From contig JAQTXA010000005.1 of assembly GCA_028689025.1 (NCBI GenBank), positions 100,955 to 164,954 on the forward strand: 64,000 bases of DNA. Direction: 5' to 3'. The DNA comes from Aliarcobacter sp. (lineage in GTDB: Bacteria > Campylobacterota > Campylobacteria > Campylobacterales > Arcobacteraceae). Below, one piece after another: positions 9,306 through 19,317 of the stretch (positions are counted from its first letter, which is position 1; each line of letters begins with the position of its first letter). Below the pieces are notes generated by a model, which was not told the DNA's origin, ran no database searches, and saw only the letters and a list, made by a program, of their open reading frames with translations. The position numbers were made by a program, and so were the translations under genes.

Positions 9306-11072
9306 ATGAAGCTTAAACCGCAGTTTAGAGATTTAGAACTTAAAAGTTTTAATGAAGAGAACAAAACAGTAGAACTTACTTTTAGTTCAGAAGAACCTTA
9401 TGAAAGATGGTGGGGAATAGAAATATTAGATCACTCATCTACATCAGTAAATATGAATAGATTAAATAACTCTGCACCACTACTATTTAATCATGATAGA
9501 GATGTTGTTATTGGTGTTGTTGAATTTGCCAAAATTGAAAATAAAAAAGGTCATGCTGTTGTTAGATTTGGTAATAGTGAAAAAGCAAAAGAAGTATTTA
9601 GTGATGTGGTTGATGGGATAATGAAAAATGTATCTGTGGGATACCAGATAAACGAAATGAAACTAGAGAGCGAATCTAAAGGTTTGGAAACTTATAGAGT
9701 AACTCAATGGGAGCCTTTTGAAATTTCAATAGTTTCTATACCAGCAGATAATACGGTAGGTGTAGGTCGAATTAGTGACCTAGAAGAACAAGAGGTAAAA
9801 ATATTAAATCAAAAAAAGGAAGTAAAAAAAATGCCAGATGAAATTAAACAAACTGATACTCAAACTGTTGAAGCAGCTAGAACACTTGCAACTAACAATG
9901 AAAGAACAAGAGTAAGAGAAATAAATGCAATTGCTTCAAAACATGGCTTACAAGATTTAGCAGCTAAAGCAATTGATGAAGGTACAACAGCTGATACTTT
10001 TAGAGGTATGGCTTTGGATGTTATTGGTAAAAAGCAAACACATATAGATAGTAAATCAAGTGATATTGGTTTAAATCAAAAAGAGTTAAAAGCCTATTCT
10101 TTTAGTAAAGCATTAACTGCAGCTATTACGGGTGATTGGTCAAAAGCTGCTTTTGAAAGAGAAGCAAGTGAAGCTGTTGCAAAAATGTTAGGTCAATCTT
10201 CAAAAGGATTCTATATTCCACATGAAGTTTTAAAAAGAGATATATCAACTGCAAATAATGGAAATTTAGTTGCAACGCAACACATGGGCGGTAATTTTAT
10301 TGATATTTTAAGAAACAAATTAATTATTGCTAGATTAGGTGGTCAGGTTTTAACTGGATTAAGTGGAAATGTTGCAATTCCAAAACAAACAGGTACGGCT
10401 ACAGCTTATTGGGTTATAGAAGGTGAAGATACTACTGAAAGTGAATTAACAATCGGTATGATGAATTTATCTCCAAAAACAGTAAGTGGTGCAACTGCAT
10501 ATACTAGACAAATGTTACTACAGGGTAATCCTTCTATTGAAAATTTAGTAATGCTAGATTTAGCAACAAATATTGCTTTAGCAATTGATAAAGCTGCTAT
10601 TAGTGGAACAGGAACAAACGGACAACCTTTAGGTATTTTAAATACAACAGGTGTAAATGCTGTAAATTGTGCTACTTCAAATGGTGGTTTAAATTGGAAA
10701 AATACTGTTGATTTCGAAACAAAAACAGCTGCAGGTAATGCTGATGTTAATAATATGAATTATATTGCCGGAGCAGGAGTAACAGGAATTTTAAAAACGA
10801 CAGAAAAAACTCCAAATAGTGGTAAGTTTTTATTAGAAGACGGGCAAGTTAATGGGTATAACTTTTCAAGAACAAATCAAGTAGATGCGAATACTATGCT
10901 TTTTGGTGATTTTAGTCAAATGATAACAGGTTTATGGGGTGGGCTAGATATTATGATTGACCCATATACTAAAGCTGCATCTGGTGGTGTAGTTATTAGA
11001 GCATTCCAAAGTTTAGACATAGGTCTTAGACATGCGCAAGCATTTAGTGCATCAAAAAATATAAATCAATAA
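9306..11072 (+). CDS. Fused prohead protease (S78-like) - HK97-type major capsid protein
   Basis: 588 aa; protease-like N-terminus and capsid C-terminus ('KAAISGTGTNGQPLGILNTTGVN'). Confidence 0.88.
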   Translation: MKLKPQFRDLELKSFNEENKTVELTFSSEEPYERWWGIEILDHSSTSVNMNRLNNSAPLLFNHDRDVVIGVVEFAKIENKKGHAVVRFGNSEKAKEVFSDVVDGIMKNVSVGYQINEMKLESESKGLETYRVTQWEPFEISIVSIPADNTVGVGRISDLEEQEVKILNQKKEVKKMPDEIKQTDTQTVEAARTLATNNERTRVREINAIASKHGLQDLAAKAIDEGTTADTFRGMALDVIGKKQTHIDSKSSDIGLNQKELKAYSFSKALTAAITGDWSKAAFEREASEAVAKMLGQSSKGFYIPHEVLKRDISTANNGNLVATQHMGGNFIDILRNKLIIARLGGQVLTGLSGNVAIPKQTGTATAYWVIEGEDTTESELTIGMMNLSPKTVSGATAYTRQMLLQGNPSIENLVMLDLATNIALAIDKAAISGTGTNGQPLGILNTTGVNAVNCATSNGGLNWKNTVDFETKTAAGNADVNNMNYIAGAGVTGILKTTEKTPNSGKFLLEDGQVNGYNFSRTNQVDANTMLFGDFSQMITGLWGGLDIMIDPYTKAASGGVVIRAFQSLDIGLRHAQAFSASKNINQ

Positions 11073-11081
11073 GGTTGAAAT

Positions 11082-11390
11082 ATGAAAGATACAGTATTAG
11101 TTTTAATTCTATCTACAATTTTTGTTAGAGGTGAAATGTATGAGGAAGGGTCTCATGTTGAAGTAAATACAAGAGAAGCAAAAGAATTAATCAATAGGGG
11201 AGTTGCCTCTTTGGAAGTAGAAACGGATGTAGAAATAACAGAAGATGAAACTTTAGGAGATATAACAAAACCTATAGAAAAAATGAATAAAACAGAGCTT
11301 TTAAACTATGCAGCTGAATTAAATTTAGAAGTTAATGAAACAATGACTAAAGCAGATTTAATTAAATTAATTAATGAAGATGCAGAATAA
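11082..11390 (+). CDS. Phage structural/head-associated protein with Rho-N-like C-terminus
   Basis: 102 aa; 'MNKTELLNYAAELNLEVNETMTKADLIKLI'. Confidence 0.4.
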   Translation: MKDTVLVLILSTIFVRGEMYEEGSHVEVNTREAKELINRGVASLEVETDVEITEDETLGDITKPIEKMNKTELLNYAAELNLEVNETMTKADLIKLINEDAE

Positions 11391-11392
11391 AA

Positions 11393-11719
11393 ATGGACTT
11401 TGATCAAATGGTAGAAAAAGATTTATCAAACTGTAAAGAGTTTGGCGGTTCTTTTATTTTGAAAAATAAAGATATTTCAGTTGAAATTGAATATTTATGT
11501 TTTGATGAAAATACAGATGTTATATTTGAAGGTAAAGCGGTTGAAGATTTTAGTGATATGGAAGCTAGTATCCCTTCACTTACTGTTCAAACAATTAAAA
11601 CTAACAAAATTACCAACAGGTCAAAAATAGAAGTAAAAAACTCATCTTATGGAGTTATAAAAAAAGATAACAAAAAAGATGGAACAACAATTATTTATTT
11701 GGAATTAGAAGATGTATAG
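11393..11719 (+). CDS. Head-tail connector-type protein
   Basis: 108 aa, position in head-tail joining region. Confidence 0.35.
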   Translation: MDFDQMVEKDLSNCKEFGGSFILKNKDISVEIEYLCFDENTDVIFEGKAVEDFSDMEASIPSLTVQTIKTNKITNRSKIEVKNSSYGVIKKDNKKDGTTIIYLELEDV

Positions 11720-12131
11720 ACAATCAATAGTATCTGAACTTTTACTAAAACTAGAAGAAATAAAAATAAATAATGGTTTTTATTCTGATGCAGGAGCAAA
11801 TGTTCTTGAATGGTTTGATAAACCATTAGAGGAAGAAGACTTTCCTGCATTAATAGTAAGAGATCCATCTGATAATGTTGTTGATTCAACTTCACTTGAA
11901 CATAAATTGAAAATAGAAATAGACATAGCCCATAAGGGTAAAAATTGTATTTGGAATATGAGAGAAGCATCAAGTGATGTATTGAAGGCATTTAAAAACC
12001 TAGAAGATTCAATAGGTCATCAATGTAAATATTTAGGTAGTGAATCATTGGTTGAACAAAAAGAAAAGTTATACGGTGGGATGAGATTAGAATTTGAAAT
12101 AATCTATCATACTAGAAGATGGGAACAATAA
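11712..12131 (+). CDS. Minor tail / tail-completion protein
   Basis: 139 aa upstream of baseplate V; position. Confidence 0.4.
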   Translation: MYRQSIVSELLLKLEEIKINNGFYSDAGANVLEWFDKPLEEEDFPALIVRDPSDNVVDSTSLEHKLKIEIDIAHKGKNCIWNMREASSDVLKAFKNLEDSIGHQCKYLGSESLVEQKEKLYGGMRLEFEIIYHTRRWEQ

Positions 12132-12754
12132 TGCCTCCTGAAATATTAAGATTAATTTCTAATATATGCCTTTTTGGAACTGTATCTGAAACAAAAAGCG
12201 CAGACGGATATGCTTTAGCAAAAGTTAAAATTGATGATAGGGTTACTGATTTTTTTCCGGTTCTAAGTCAAGCAAATAGTTTCAAAAAGCATTTTATACC
12301 AATAAGAGTAGGTGAACAAGTTATGGTTCTTTGTCCATACGGTGAAGCTAATATAGGACTTGTTTTTAGAAGTATTTTTAATAAGAGCATAAAAGAACCA
12401 TCTGGTTCAACAAATGAAAGAGAAGTAGTTACATACGAAGATGGAACAACTTTCTTTTATGATACTAAACTCAAAGAATTAAATATAAATGCAATTGGTG
12501 CAATTAACATTGTATGTAAAGAAGCAACAGTAAAAGCAGATAAATTAGATATTACTGCAACAACTTCCAATACAGGTAATGTAACCATAAAAGGAACTTT
12601 ATCTGTTAGTGGGAAAATAGTTGGACAAAGCGGTATATCTATAAGTGGTGGTCAAGGAGCTACTTTTGACGGGAACATTACATCAACAGGTGAAATTAGT
12701 GACTCAAAAGGTTCTTTAACTAATCATACTAATCATGGATATGGTAGAGATTAA
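12119..12754 (+). CDS. Baseplate assembly protein V (outer phage)
   Basis: 211 aa; 'RVTDFFPVLSQANSFKKHFIPIRVGEQVMVLCPYGEAN', homologous to inner 39592..40116. Confidence 0.85.
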   Translation: MGTIMPPEILRLISNICLFGTVSETKSADGYALAKVKIDDRVTDFFPVLSQANSFKKHFIPIRVGEQVMVLCPYGEANIGLVFRSIFNKSIKEPSGSTNEREVVTYEDGTTFFYDTKLKELNINAIGAINIVCKEATVKADKLDITATTSNTGNVTIKGTLSVSGKIVGQSGISISGGQGATFDGNITSTGEISDSKGSLTNHTNHGYGRD

Positions 12755-13041
12755 TGTTTGCTGTATCTATTGAAGATAGTATTAATAGAATACTAAAAAC
12801 ACCATTGGGCAGTAGGGTTATGAGACCTTTATATGGAAGTAAACTTTATGAGTTAAGAGATAGACAATTTGATGAAAGATTTAAAACTCTTGCAACAAAG
12901 TATATATTTGAAGCAATAAAAGTAAACGAGCCAAGAGTGCAAGTAGAAGAAGTAAATTTTAAATTAGAACCAATTAGCGGAAAAGTAGTGTTTCTAATTT
13001 ATTTGACAAATCAAGAAGAAGTAGAGGTAAGCAATGTTTGA
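12754..13041 (+). CDS. Baseplate protein W / gp25-like (outer phage)
   Basis: 95 aa; 'SIEDSINRILKTPLGSRVMRPLYGSKL' homologous to inner 40126..40419. Confidence 0.88.
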   Translation: MFAVSIEDSINRILKTPLGSRVMRPLYGSKLYELRDRQFDERFKTLATKYIFEAIKVNEPRVQVEEVNFKLEPISGKVVFLIYLTNQEEVEVSNV

Positions 13042-14128
13042 TATTAATAGTTTAGCAACACCAAAAGTATTAAATGAATTAAGTTATGAAGATATTTTAA
13101 ATCAAAACATTGCAAATTTCAAAATTCTAGTTCCAGACTGGGAACCATTAGAAAGTGATGAGTTTAAAATCATACTGGAAGCAATGTCTTATAGAGAACT
13201 TTTTCTAAGAAATGAATTTAATCAATCAGCATTAGCTTTTTTCTTATCAACTACAACAGGTAGCGATTTAGAAAATTATGCAATGTTTTACAATATAGAA
13301 AGATTAAAAGGCGCTTATCCTTATGCAGAATATGATTTTGAATTAAGTGAAACAGCTAAACAAGAAATAGTTATTCCAAAAAATCTTGTATTAATGGATG
13401 CTAATGGTAAATACGAATCAAAACTTTTACAAGATGGAATCATTCCTATTGGAAGTAAAAAAAGTACAGGTTTAGTTGAACTTCAAACAGCAATATCAAC
13501 AACAGATATTAAAACAGAAGTAATTACAACAACTTTACCATATCTGGTAACTGCAACTGCTACAGCTATGTTTAAAAATGGTTCTAATCCTGAAACTGAT
13601 ACAGAATTAAGAGAAAGAATACTTTTGAGCATGTCTGATAAATCAACTGCAGGTAGTGAAGAAACTTATAAATCTTATACTTTTTCAGCTGATGAAAGAA
13701 TCAAAGATGTGAATATTATAAATGGTGGTCCAGGAGTAGTAAAAGTTTTTTATTATAGTACAAATAGTGATAGTTTAATGCAAAGCAGAATAGAAGAAAA
13801 ATTGAACGCTAAAGATATTCGACCAATAACAGATAATGTAATTGTCGAGCAATGCGAAGAAATAAATTTTGTTATTGCAGCAGAACTTAAAATAAATGGA
13901 AATCAAGAGACAGCAGAAATATATCTAGCTGCAATAAACAATCTTGAAAAAGGTCTTGAAAGTTTAAAAAAAATTGGTGTGAGAATTACTTTAAGTGAAG
14001 TGAACAATTTTTTAAAAGTTCCAGGCGTAAAAGAAGTAGTTATATCTTTACCAATTGTAAATGTTGAAGTTCAGGAAAACCAAATAGGAGTATGTAGTGC
14101 AAAAACAATCACTTATACCATCATTTGA
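13034..14128 (+). CDS. Baseplate protein J (outer phage)
   Basis: 364 aa; homologous to inner 40397..41482. Confidence 0.9.
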   Translation: MFDINSLATPKVLNELSYEDILNQNIANFKILVPDWEPLESDEFKIILEAMSYRELFLRNEFNQSALAFFLSTTTGSDLENYAMFYNIERLKGAYPYAEYDFELSETAKQEIVIPKNLVLMDANGKYESKLLQDGIIPIGSKKSTGLVELQTAISTTDIKTEVITTTLPYLVTATATAMFKNGSNPETDTELRERILLSMSDKSTAGSEETYKSYTFSADERIKDVNIINGGPGVVKVFYYSTNSDSLMQSRIEEKLNAKDIRPITDNVIVEQCEEINFVIAAELKINGNQETAEIYLAAINNLEKGLESLKKIGVRITLSEVNNFLKVPGVKEVVISLPIVNVEVQENQIGVCSAKTITYTII

Positions 14129-15110
14129 AAAAATAGAACTTCATAGTTTAGATTTAACTGCTGAAAAAGCAATTAATTTTTTAAACAATGAGATACAAGC
14201 TTTTAGGACTTTAGCAAATCCTCTTATTTGTGATGAAAAATATCTTCCTTTTTTAGCTTATGCTTTTAAGGTTGATTTTTGGGATGAAAGATTAAGCACT
14301 ACAAAAAAAAGAGCATTAATAAAAGAATCTATTTTGCTACATCAGAAAAAAGGAACACTTTGGGCGATAGAAAGAGTTCTGGAAATACTTGAAGTAAAAG
14401 CAGAAATTAGAGAGTGGTTTCAGTATGGTGGTGAACCTTATTTTTTTAAAATAAAGTTATCAATAGAACAAGAATTTCCACACTTAAACCAACTACAAAA
14501 ATTGATAGATGTGTATAAAAATGTAAGAAGTATTTTTGAAATAGATTTTGATTTATTTCTTAAAACACCTTTTACTATTTCTGGCGCAACAAACACAGAT
14601 TTAGAAATTTGTGAAGACATGATAATTAAAAGAGAATCAGTTACTAATATACATTTTGGGTGTAATTATGATTATGAACCTTATGAAATTATTCATATTA
14701 GTAAACAAGCTAACTATGCTTTAGTTTGTTCAAATATTGCAGATGTAGAAGTTGAGATTAAAGGTTTTAATATCGATAGAGATACTTATATTTCTTTAAA
14801 TGCAGGTGCAATAGCAAATTTACATTTTGGAAACATAGATAGTGATGTTATGCACTTACCAATACCGCCTATTGAGTTAAATACAAAAATTATGGACGGT
14901 TCAAATCTTATTGTAAATATAGGATTTGAACAAAATAATACAAGTGATTTATTTCATTTGGATTATCACAAACACTATGAAGCTATATCTTCATTTAATT
15001 TTATTTCATTAACAAAATTTGGAATAGAGTTTCAAGATAGTGGATTAAATACAAATATCAATGCAAAAACAAATATTACCAATGTTTGTTTTTTAAATCT
15101 TAATATATAG
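14097..15110 (+). CDS. Tail protein I (outer phage)
   Basis: 337 aa; 'ALIKESILLHQKKGTLWAIERVLEILEVKAEIREWFQYGGEPYFFKI'. Confidence 0.85.
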   Translation: MQKQSLIPSFEKIELHSLDLTAEKAINFLNNEIQAFRTLANPLICDEKYLPFLAYAFKVDFWDERLSTTKKRALIKESILLHQKKGTLWAIERVLEILEVKAEIREWFQYGGEPYFFKIKLSIEQEFPHLNQLQKLIDVYKNVRSIFEIDFDLFLKTPFTISGATNTDLEICEDMIIKRESVTNIHFGCNYDYEPYEIIHISKQANYALVCSNIADVEVEIKGFNIDRDTYISLNAGAIANLHFGNIDSDVMHLPIPPIELNTKIMDGSNLIVNIGFEQNNTSDLFHLDYHKHYEAISSFNFISLTKFGIEFQDSGLNTNINAKTNITNVCFLNLNI

Positions 15111-15120
15111 GAGAAAATAT

Positions 15121-16266
15121 ATGGCAGTTTCAGGATTACCTACAAATCAAGGTGTTTCGATTTTATCGAATGAACTTAGAGTACAGGTTAAAAAGTTTTG
15201 TCTTTTTGGGACAAATAATAGTGGTGATGTAATTAATTTTAATGAGACTTCAACACTTACATCTTTGGCAAATTATTTAGTTGGAAAGTTTGATATAAGC
15301 AGGTCTTATTTTGATGATAACGGAACACTAACTTTTGAATGCCCAATTCCTTATGATTTTAATAATACTAAGTGGATAGGAAGCACAGGATTAATTTATA
15401 TAGATCCAACAAATGGTAATGAAACATTAGTAGCTATTAGCTCAATGCCTAGATTCCAAAAAACCTCCGGTATAGGTGGAACAATACACTATAAAGTACC
15501 AATTGCAGGTAGTGCAAGTACGGTTGTTTTTGAAGATATGCCTTATGTTACTAGACAGGAATTAGATGTTGTTTTGAATGAACAACATTCAGCTTTAGCA
15601 ATGGCTTTAGATTTAGGAGCTATGGCAAATAAAGAACTTATGAAGACTTTAACTCAACGAGTTCAAACAGGTGAAGTGGTTATCTACAATAGAGGAATAA
15701 AATCAGGATGTACAATTGTTAAATCAACAACAGCTACAAGAAATCTTACTTTAACAAATGGAACACTTTTTATGAATGGACAGATTCATAGTGTTTTTGA
15801 TATGGCTAATACAGCCAATGTTCCACAAAATCAAACAGCGGAAACAAAATATAGCTATGTTTTTTTATGGAAAGATTTAGACGGTAAATTCCAGGTTGAT
15901 TGTACAAACTTAAATGAATTACCGCCAGAAGATTCTTTGACTTTATATAAGGTTACAGTTCCTGCAAATTCAACAGAAGCTACAGATCCATATTTAAATA
16001 ATTGTGCATTAACAGATTTGCGAAAATTAGAACCAAACTATCCAAAGATTTTAATAAATGCACCTTTTGTATATGTACCATTTAAATATGACTTAATAGA
16101 TTTAGATTATTCGGTTGATTTAGACATTGTTAGTTTTTTAGGTGGTGGGTTCCAACTGGGATATTGTTATTCTTCGGACAGGGCAAAAAATGGATTTAAC
16201 ATAAATGTAAATGGTACTGCTGATGTAGTAAAAGTTAAATATACAATAAAAAAATTTAATTTATAG
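15121..16266 (+). CDS. Tail fibre protein (outer phage)
   Basis: 381 aa; N-terminus 'GLPTNQGVSILSNELRVQVKKFCLFGTN' homologous to inner 42204..42758. Confidence 0.75.
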   Translation: MAVSGLPTNQGVSILSNELRVQVKKFCLFGTNNSGDVINFNETSTLTSLANYLVGKFDISRSYFDDNGTLTFECPIPYDFNNTKWIGSTGLIYIDPTNGNETLVAISSMPRFQKTSGIGGTIHYKVPIAGSASTVVFEDMPYVTRQELDVVLNEQHSALAMALDLGAMANKELMKTLTQRVQTGEVVIYNRGIKSGCTIVKSTTATRNLTLTNGTLFMNGQIHSVFDMANTANVPQNQTAETKYSYVFLWKDLDGKFQVDCTNLNELPPEDSLTLYKVTVPANSTEATDPYLNNCALTDLRKLEPNYPKILINAPFVYVPFKYDLIDLDYSVDLDIVSFLGGGFQLGYCYSSDRAKNGFNINVNGTADVVKVKYTIKKFNL

Positions 16267-16274
16267 GAGTAAAT

Positions 16275-16601
16275 ATGAATGTAATTTATATTCATGGGGA
16301 AGATGAACAATATGCAAATTTTGTTTTAGATGATGCAGTTTTGACAATAGATGGTCTTCAATATAATTTAGTATCTTTGCAAAAAGATGAACAATCAATT
16401 ATCAATGTTATTGAGGAAGATATGTTTATTGCGAATATTATTATTCCGCCGGCGAAATATGAAGAAATAGAAACAAGTGAAATGGATGATGAAGAAAGAC
16501 CTATTTATAAAAAGATAAAGAATCCTTTAGATTTAGAAAGTGTAACTTTAAATCTTTGGAAAAAAGAAATTAAAATTAAAAATGAAAGTGAGAAAATATA
16601 A
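16275..16601 (+). CDS. Tail fibre-associated hypothetical protein
   Basis: 108 aa ORF between fibre and DGR variable protein. Confidence 0.4.
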   Translation: MNVIYIHGEDEQYANFVLDDAVLTIDGLQYNLVSLQKDEQSIINVIEEDMFIANIIIPPAKYEEIETSEMDDEERPIYKKIKNPLDLESVTLNLWKKEIKIKNESEKI

Positions 16602-17587
16602 TGCCAACAATTTTTACAAAAGATACATTAAGAGCAGGCGTAGAAGCTGCAACAGGTGGTAAAGTAACTGTACTTTATGATGATAAAGGTTATCCATCAT
16701 ATATGAATGTTATTCCAAAATTTAAAGTAGAAGATATTGATGCTTCTTTAGGTACAGGTGTACATCCTGCATTTATTGTTGGTGGTGTTGAAAAATCAGA
16801 AATCTTTATCGGTCAATATCAAGCACATGTAAAAGATAGTAGAGCTGTTTCTTTACCAGGATTAGACCCAACTGCATCAGTTAATTTTGATACGGCTAAA
16901 GCTTATTGTAAAAACAAAGGTCAAGGTTGGCATTTAATGACTAACTGGGAATGGGCTGCAATAGCTTTATGGTCTTTAAAAAATGGGTATCAACCAAGAG
17001 GTAATACTTATTATGGAAAAAATGATGTTGCAGGATATGAAACAGGAGTAAGACAAGATGGTGTAGCACCTGGAACAACTTCCGGAACAGCAAGACATTT
17101 AACAGGCTCTGGTCCTGCTAGTTGGAGACATGATAATACTTATGCAGGAATATCTGATTTAGTTGGAAATGTATGGGAGTGGAATGATGGTCTTAAAATT
17201 GTAGATGGAAAGATTTTTATGCCTGCAGATAATAATTATGCTTTAGATGAAGCACAATGGAATGATACAGGTATTTTTATTGATACAGGAGCTATTTTAA
17301 GTAATACAAAAACTGCAAACTGGGCTTCAAGCATTCCAAATTGGAAAGGAATGACAACTAAAGCAGGTGTTACCGTTCCTACAAGTTTAAAACAAGCTGC
17401 AATAGCACCTTATGATGTTACAAATCCAAAAGGAGCATTCTGGGCAGATAATACAGGCGAAAGGTTGCCGTTGCGTGGTGGGGGTTGGTACAATGGTTCG
17501 TTTGCAGGGCTTTTCGCTCTGATTCTGGATAATCCTCGTTCTCTTGTGGGCGCGACTGTTGGGTTTCGTCCAGCCTATATTGGTTGA
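16601..17587 (+). CDS. DGR variable protein 1 (C-type lectin/FGE-sulfatase-like fold)
   Basis: 328 aa; 'DLVGNVWEWNDG', C-terminal 'LPLRGGGWYNGSFAGLF...NPRS...VGFRPAYIG' with VR at 17464-17576. Confidence 0.92.
   Translation: MPTIFTKDTLRAGVEAATGGKVTVLYDDKGYPSYMNVIPKFKVEDIDASLGTGVHPAFIVGGVEKSEIFIGQYQAHVKDSRAVSLPGLDPTASVNFDTAKAYCKNKGQGWHLMTNWEWAAIALWSLKNGYQPRGNTYYGKNDVAGYETGVRQDGVAPGTTSGTARHLTGSGPASWRHDNTYAGISDLVGNVWEWNDGLKIVDGKIFMPADNNYALDEAQWNDTGIFIDTGAILSNTKTANWASSIPNWKGMTTKAGVTVPTSLKQAAIAPYDVTNPKGAFWADNTGERLPLRGGGWYNGSFAGLFALILDNPRSLVGATVGFRPAYIG
17464..17576 (+). repeat. DGR1 variable repeat (VR1)
   Basis: 113 bp matching TR1 (17977-18089), 14 mismatches all at TR adenines. Confidence 0.95.
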
Positions 17588-17604
17588 TGTAAAAGCGAAC
17601 GATA

Positions 17605-17952
17605 GTGAGTGATAAAACAGGTGGAAGACATCTTTTATTGGAAAAGAAAATAAGAGATTTAAAAATTTATATAGGGGTAATGCTAAGACATTACCCTAGA
17701 TATGAAAAATTTGCATTAGCAAATGAGATAAGAATAAATGTAGTTAATATGCAAAAAATGGTTCTTATTGCAGGTAAAAAATATCATAAAAAAACAGATT
17801 TAAGAGACTTGGATATTGAACATGAAATGTTAAGACAAAATATTTTAATTTCTTTTCAATGTGAATATATCAATGAAAAAAGATTTGAATTTGTCAATAA
17901 AAATATTGATGAAATAGGTAGGCTGTTAGGCGACTGGTTTACTAAATTATAA
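17605..17952 (+). CDS. DGR accessory variability determinant (Avd-like), four-helix bundle
   Basis: 115 aa; 'MLRHYPRYEKFALANEIR...KYHKKTDLRDLDIEHEMLRQNI...IGRLLGDWF'; between VP and TR/RT. Confidence 0.85.
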   Translation: MSDKTGGRHLLLEKKIRDLKIYIGVMLRHYPRYEKFALANEIRINVVNMQKMVLIAGKKYHKKTDLRDLDIEHEMLRQNILISFQCEYINEKRFEFVNKNIDEIGRLLGDWFTKL

Positions 17953-17976
17953 ATTAAAGGGTTGTATTTCTCTTAT

Positions 17977-18089
17977 GTTGCCGTTGCGTGGTGGGAATTG
18001 GAACAATGGTTCGAATGCAGGGCTTTTCGCTCTGAATCTGAATAATCCTCGTTCTAATGTGAACACGAATGTTGGGTTTCGTCCAGACT
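17977..18089 (+). repeat. DGR1 template repeat (TR1)
   Basis: Non-coding copy of VR1 with AAY-rich codons at variable positions. Confidence 0.95.
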
Positions 18090-18156
18090 GTATAGCTTTT
18101 CTTGAAGTCTTTAATTAAATATTAAAGAATGTATGTTGTATAGGGTAGAAATATGA

Positions 18157-18173
18157 CCCGTATCCTTTACGGG
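18157..18173 (+). ncRNA. Hairpin in putative DGR1 RNA spacer
   Basis: CCCGTA-TCCTT-TACGGG between TR1 and RT1. Confidence 0.5.
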
Positions 18174-18243
18174 ACAAAGTAAGTGCTAGAACAATATTAG
18201 TTTTAAACTTTATATTTTCTGTAAGTCACATAAAAGGTATTAA

Positions 18244-19317
18244 ATGGGAAAGATATTTGAACAAATTATAAAAGTTGAAAATGCTTTAAAATCTTTTAAA
18301 ATGATAAGAAGAGGTCATTCTGAAAACTATTCAATGTTAAAGTTTGAAAGCAATCTAATGACTAATATATCAAATATTTTAGAAAGTGTTACAAATAAAC
18401 TTTATAGCGTTACAGGATATAGAACTCTTGTTGTAAGAGAGCCTAAAGAGAGAAATATATACGCCCCATATATTCAGGATAGATTAGTTCAACAAATGAT
18501 TTATTCTGTTATTGAGCCTTTTCTTGATAAAAAAATGGATAACTATTCTTGTGCATGTAGAACTGGCAAAGGTGTAGATTATGCCAGAAATAAATGCCAA
18601 AGAATTATGAGAAAAAAAACTTCAATTTGGTATGTAAAACTAGATATAGATAAATATTTTGCTTCAATAAATCATGAAGTATTAAGAAATATATTGAGCA
18701 AACATATCAAAGATAAAGAAGTTATTGAATTGTTAAATAAATTTATAGGCAATGGTTTTGGTGAAAAAGGCATTCCTATAGGTAATTTATTAAGTCAATT
18801 GTTTGCAAATTTATATCTTAATGAATTAGATAATTTTATTAGACATAAAACAGCAACAAAAGATTATGTTAGATATATGGATGATTTTATTTGTTTTACT
18901 GATACAAAAGAAGAAGCAAATGAAATAAAAAAACAAATTTTTAAGTTTATTGAAGAAAAATTAAAATTATCAATTGATAATAGAAAAGTAAAACTTCAAC
19001 AAACTAAGTATGGAATAGTATTTTTAGGTCATAAAATAAAACCAAAAAATCAAATTTTATCAAGAACAAAAACTAGAAAGTTAAGACAAAACATAAAAAA
19101 ATATATTAGAAGCAATATGGGTATAAACCTGCATCATACTTTTACGAATATTATTCCAAAAGATGATACCGGTTTTTTAAAAACAATTATTGCTCAATAT
19201 AACAGCGTGAATTTTAATCTTATACAAAAGATTCTAATTCTGAAAGCACTATGTAAAAAATTTAATATTTTCTTATGTGGTGGAAAATTCAATTTAAAGG
19301 AAAAATTATGGATTTAA
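18244..19317 (+). CDS. DGR reverse transcriptase 1
   Basis: 357 aa; 'GIPIGNLLSQLFANLYLNELDNFI', 'YVRYMDDFICF'. Confidence 0.95.
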   Translation: MGKIFEQIIKVENALKSFKMIRRGHSENYSMLKFESNLMTNISNILESVTNKLYSVTGYRTLVVREPKERNIYAPYIQDRLVQQMIYSVIEPFLDKKMDNYSCACRTGKGVDYARNKCQRIMRKKTSIWYVKLDIDKYFASINHEVLRNILSKHIKDKEVIELLNKFIGNGFGEKGIPIGNLLSQLFANLYLNELDNFIRHKTATKDYVRYMDDFICFTDTKEEANEIKKQIFKFIEEKLKLSIDNRKVKLQQTKYGIVFLGHKIKPKNQILSRTKTRKLRQNIKKYIRSNMGINLHHTFTNIIPKDDTGFLKTIIAQYNSVNFNLIQKILILKALCKKFNIFLCGGKFNLKEKLWI

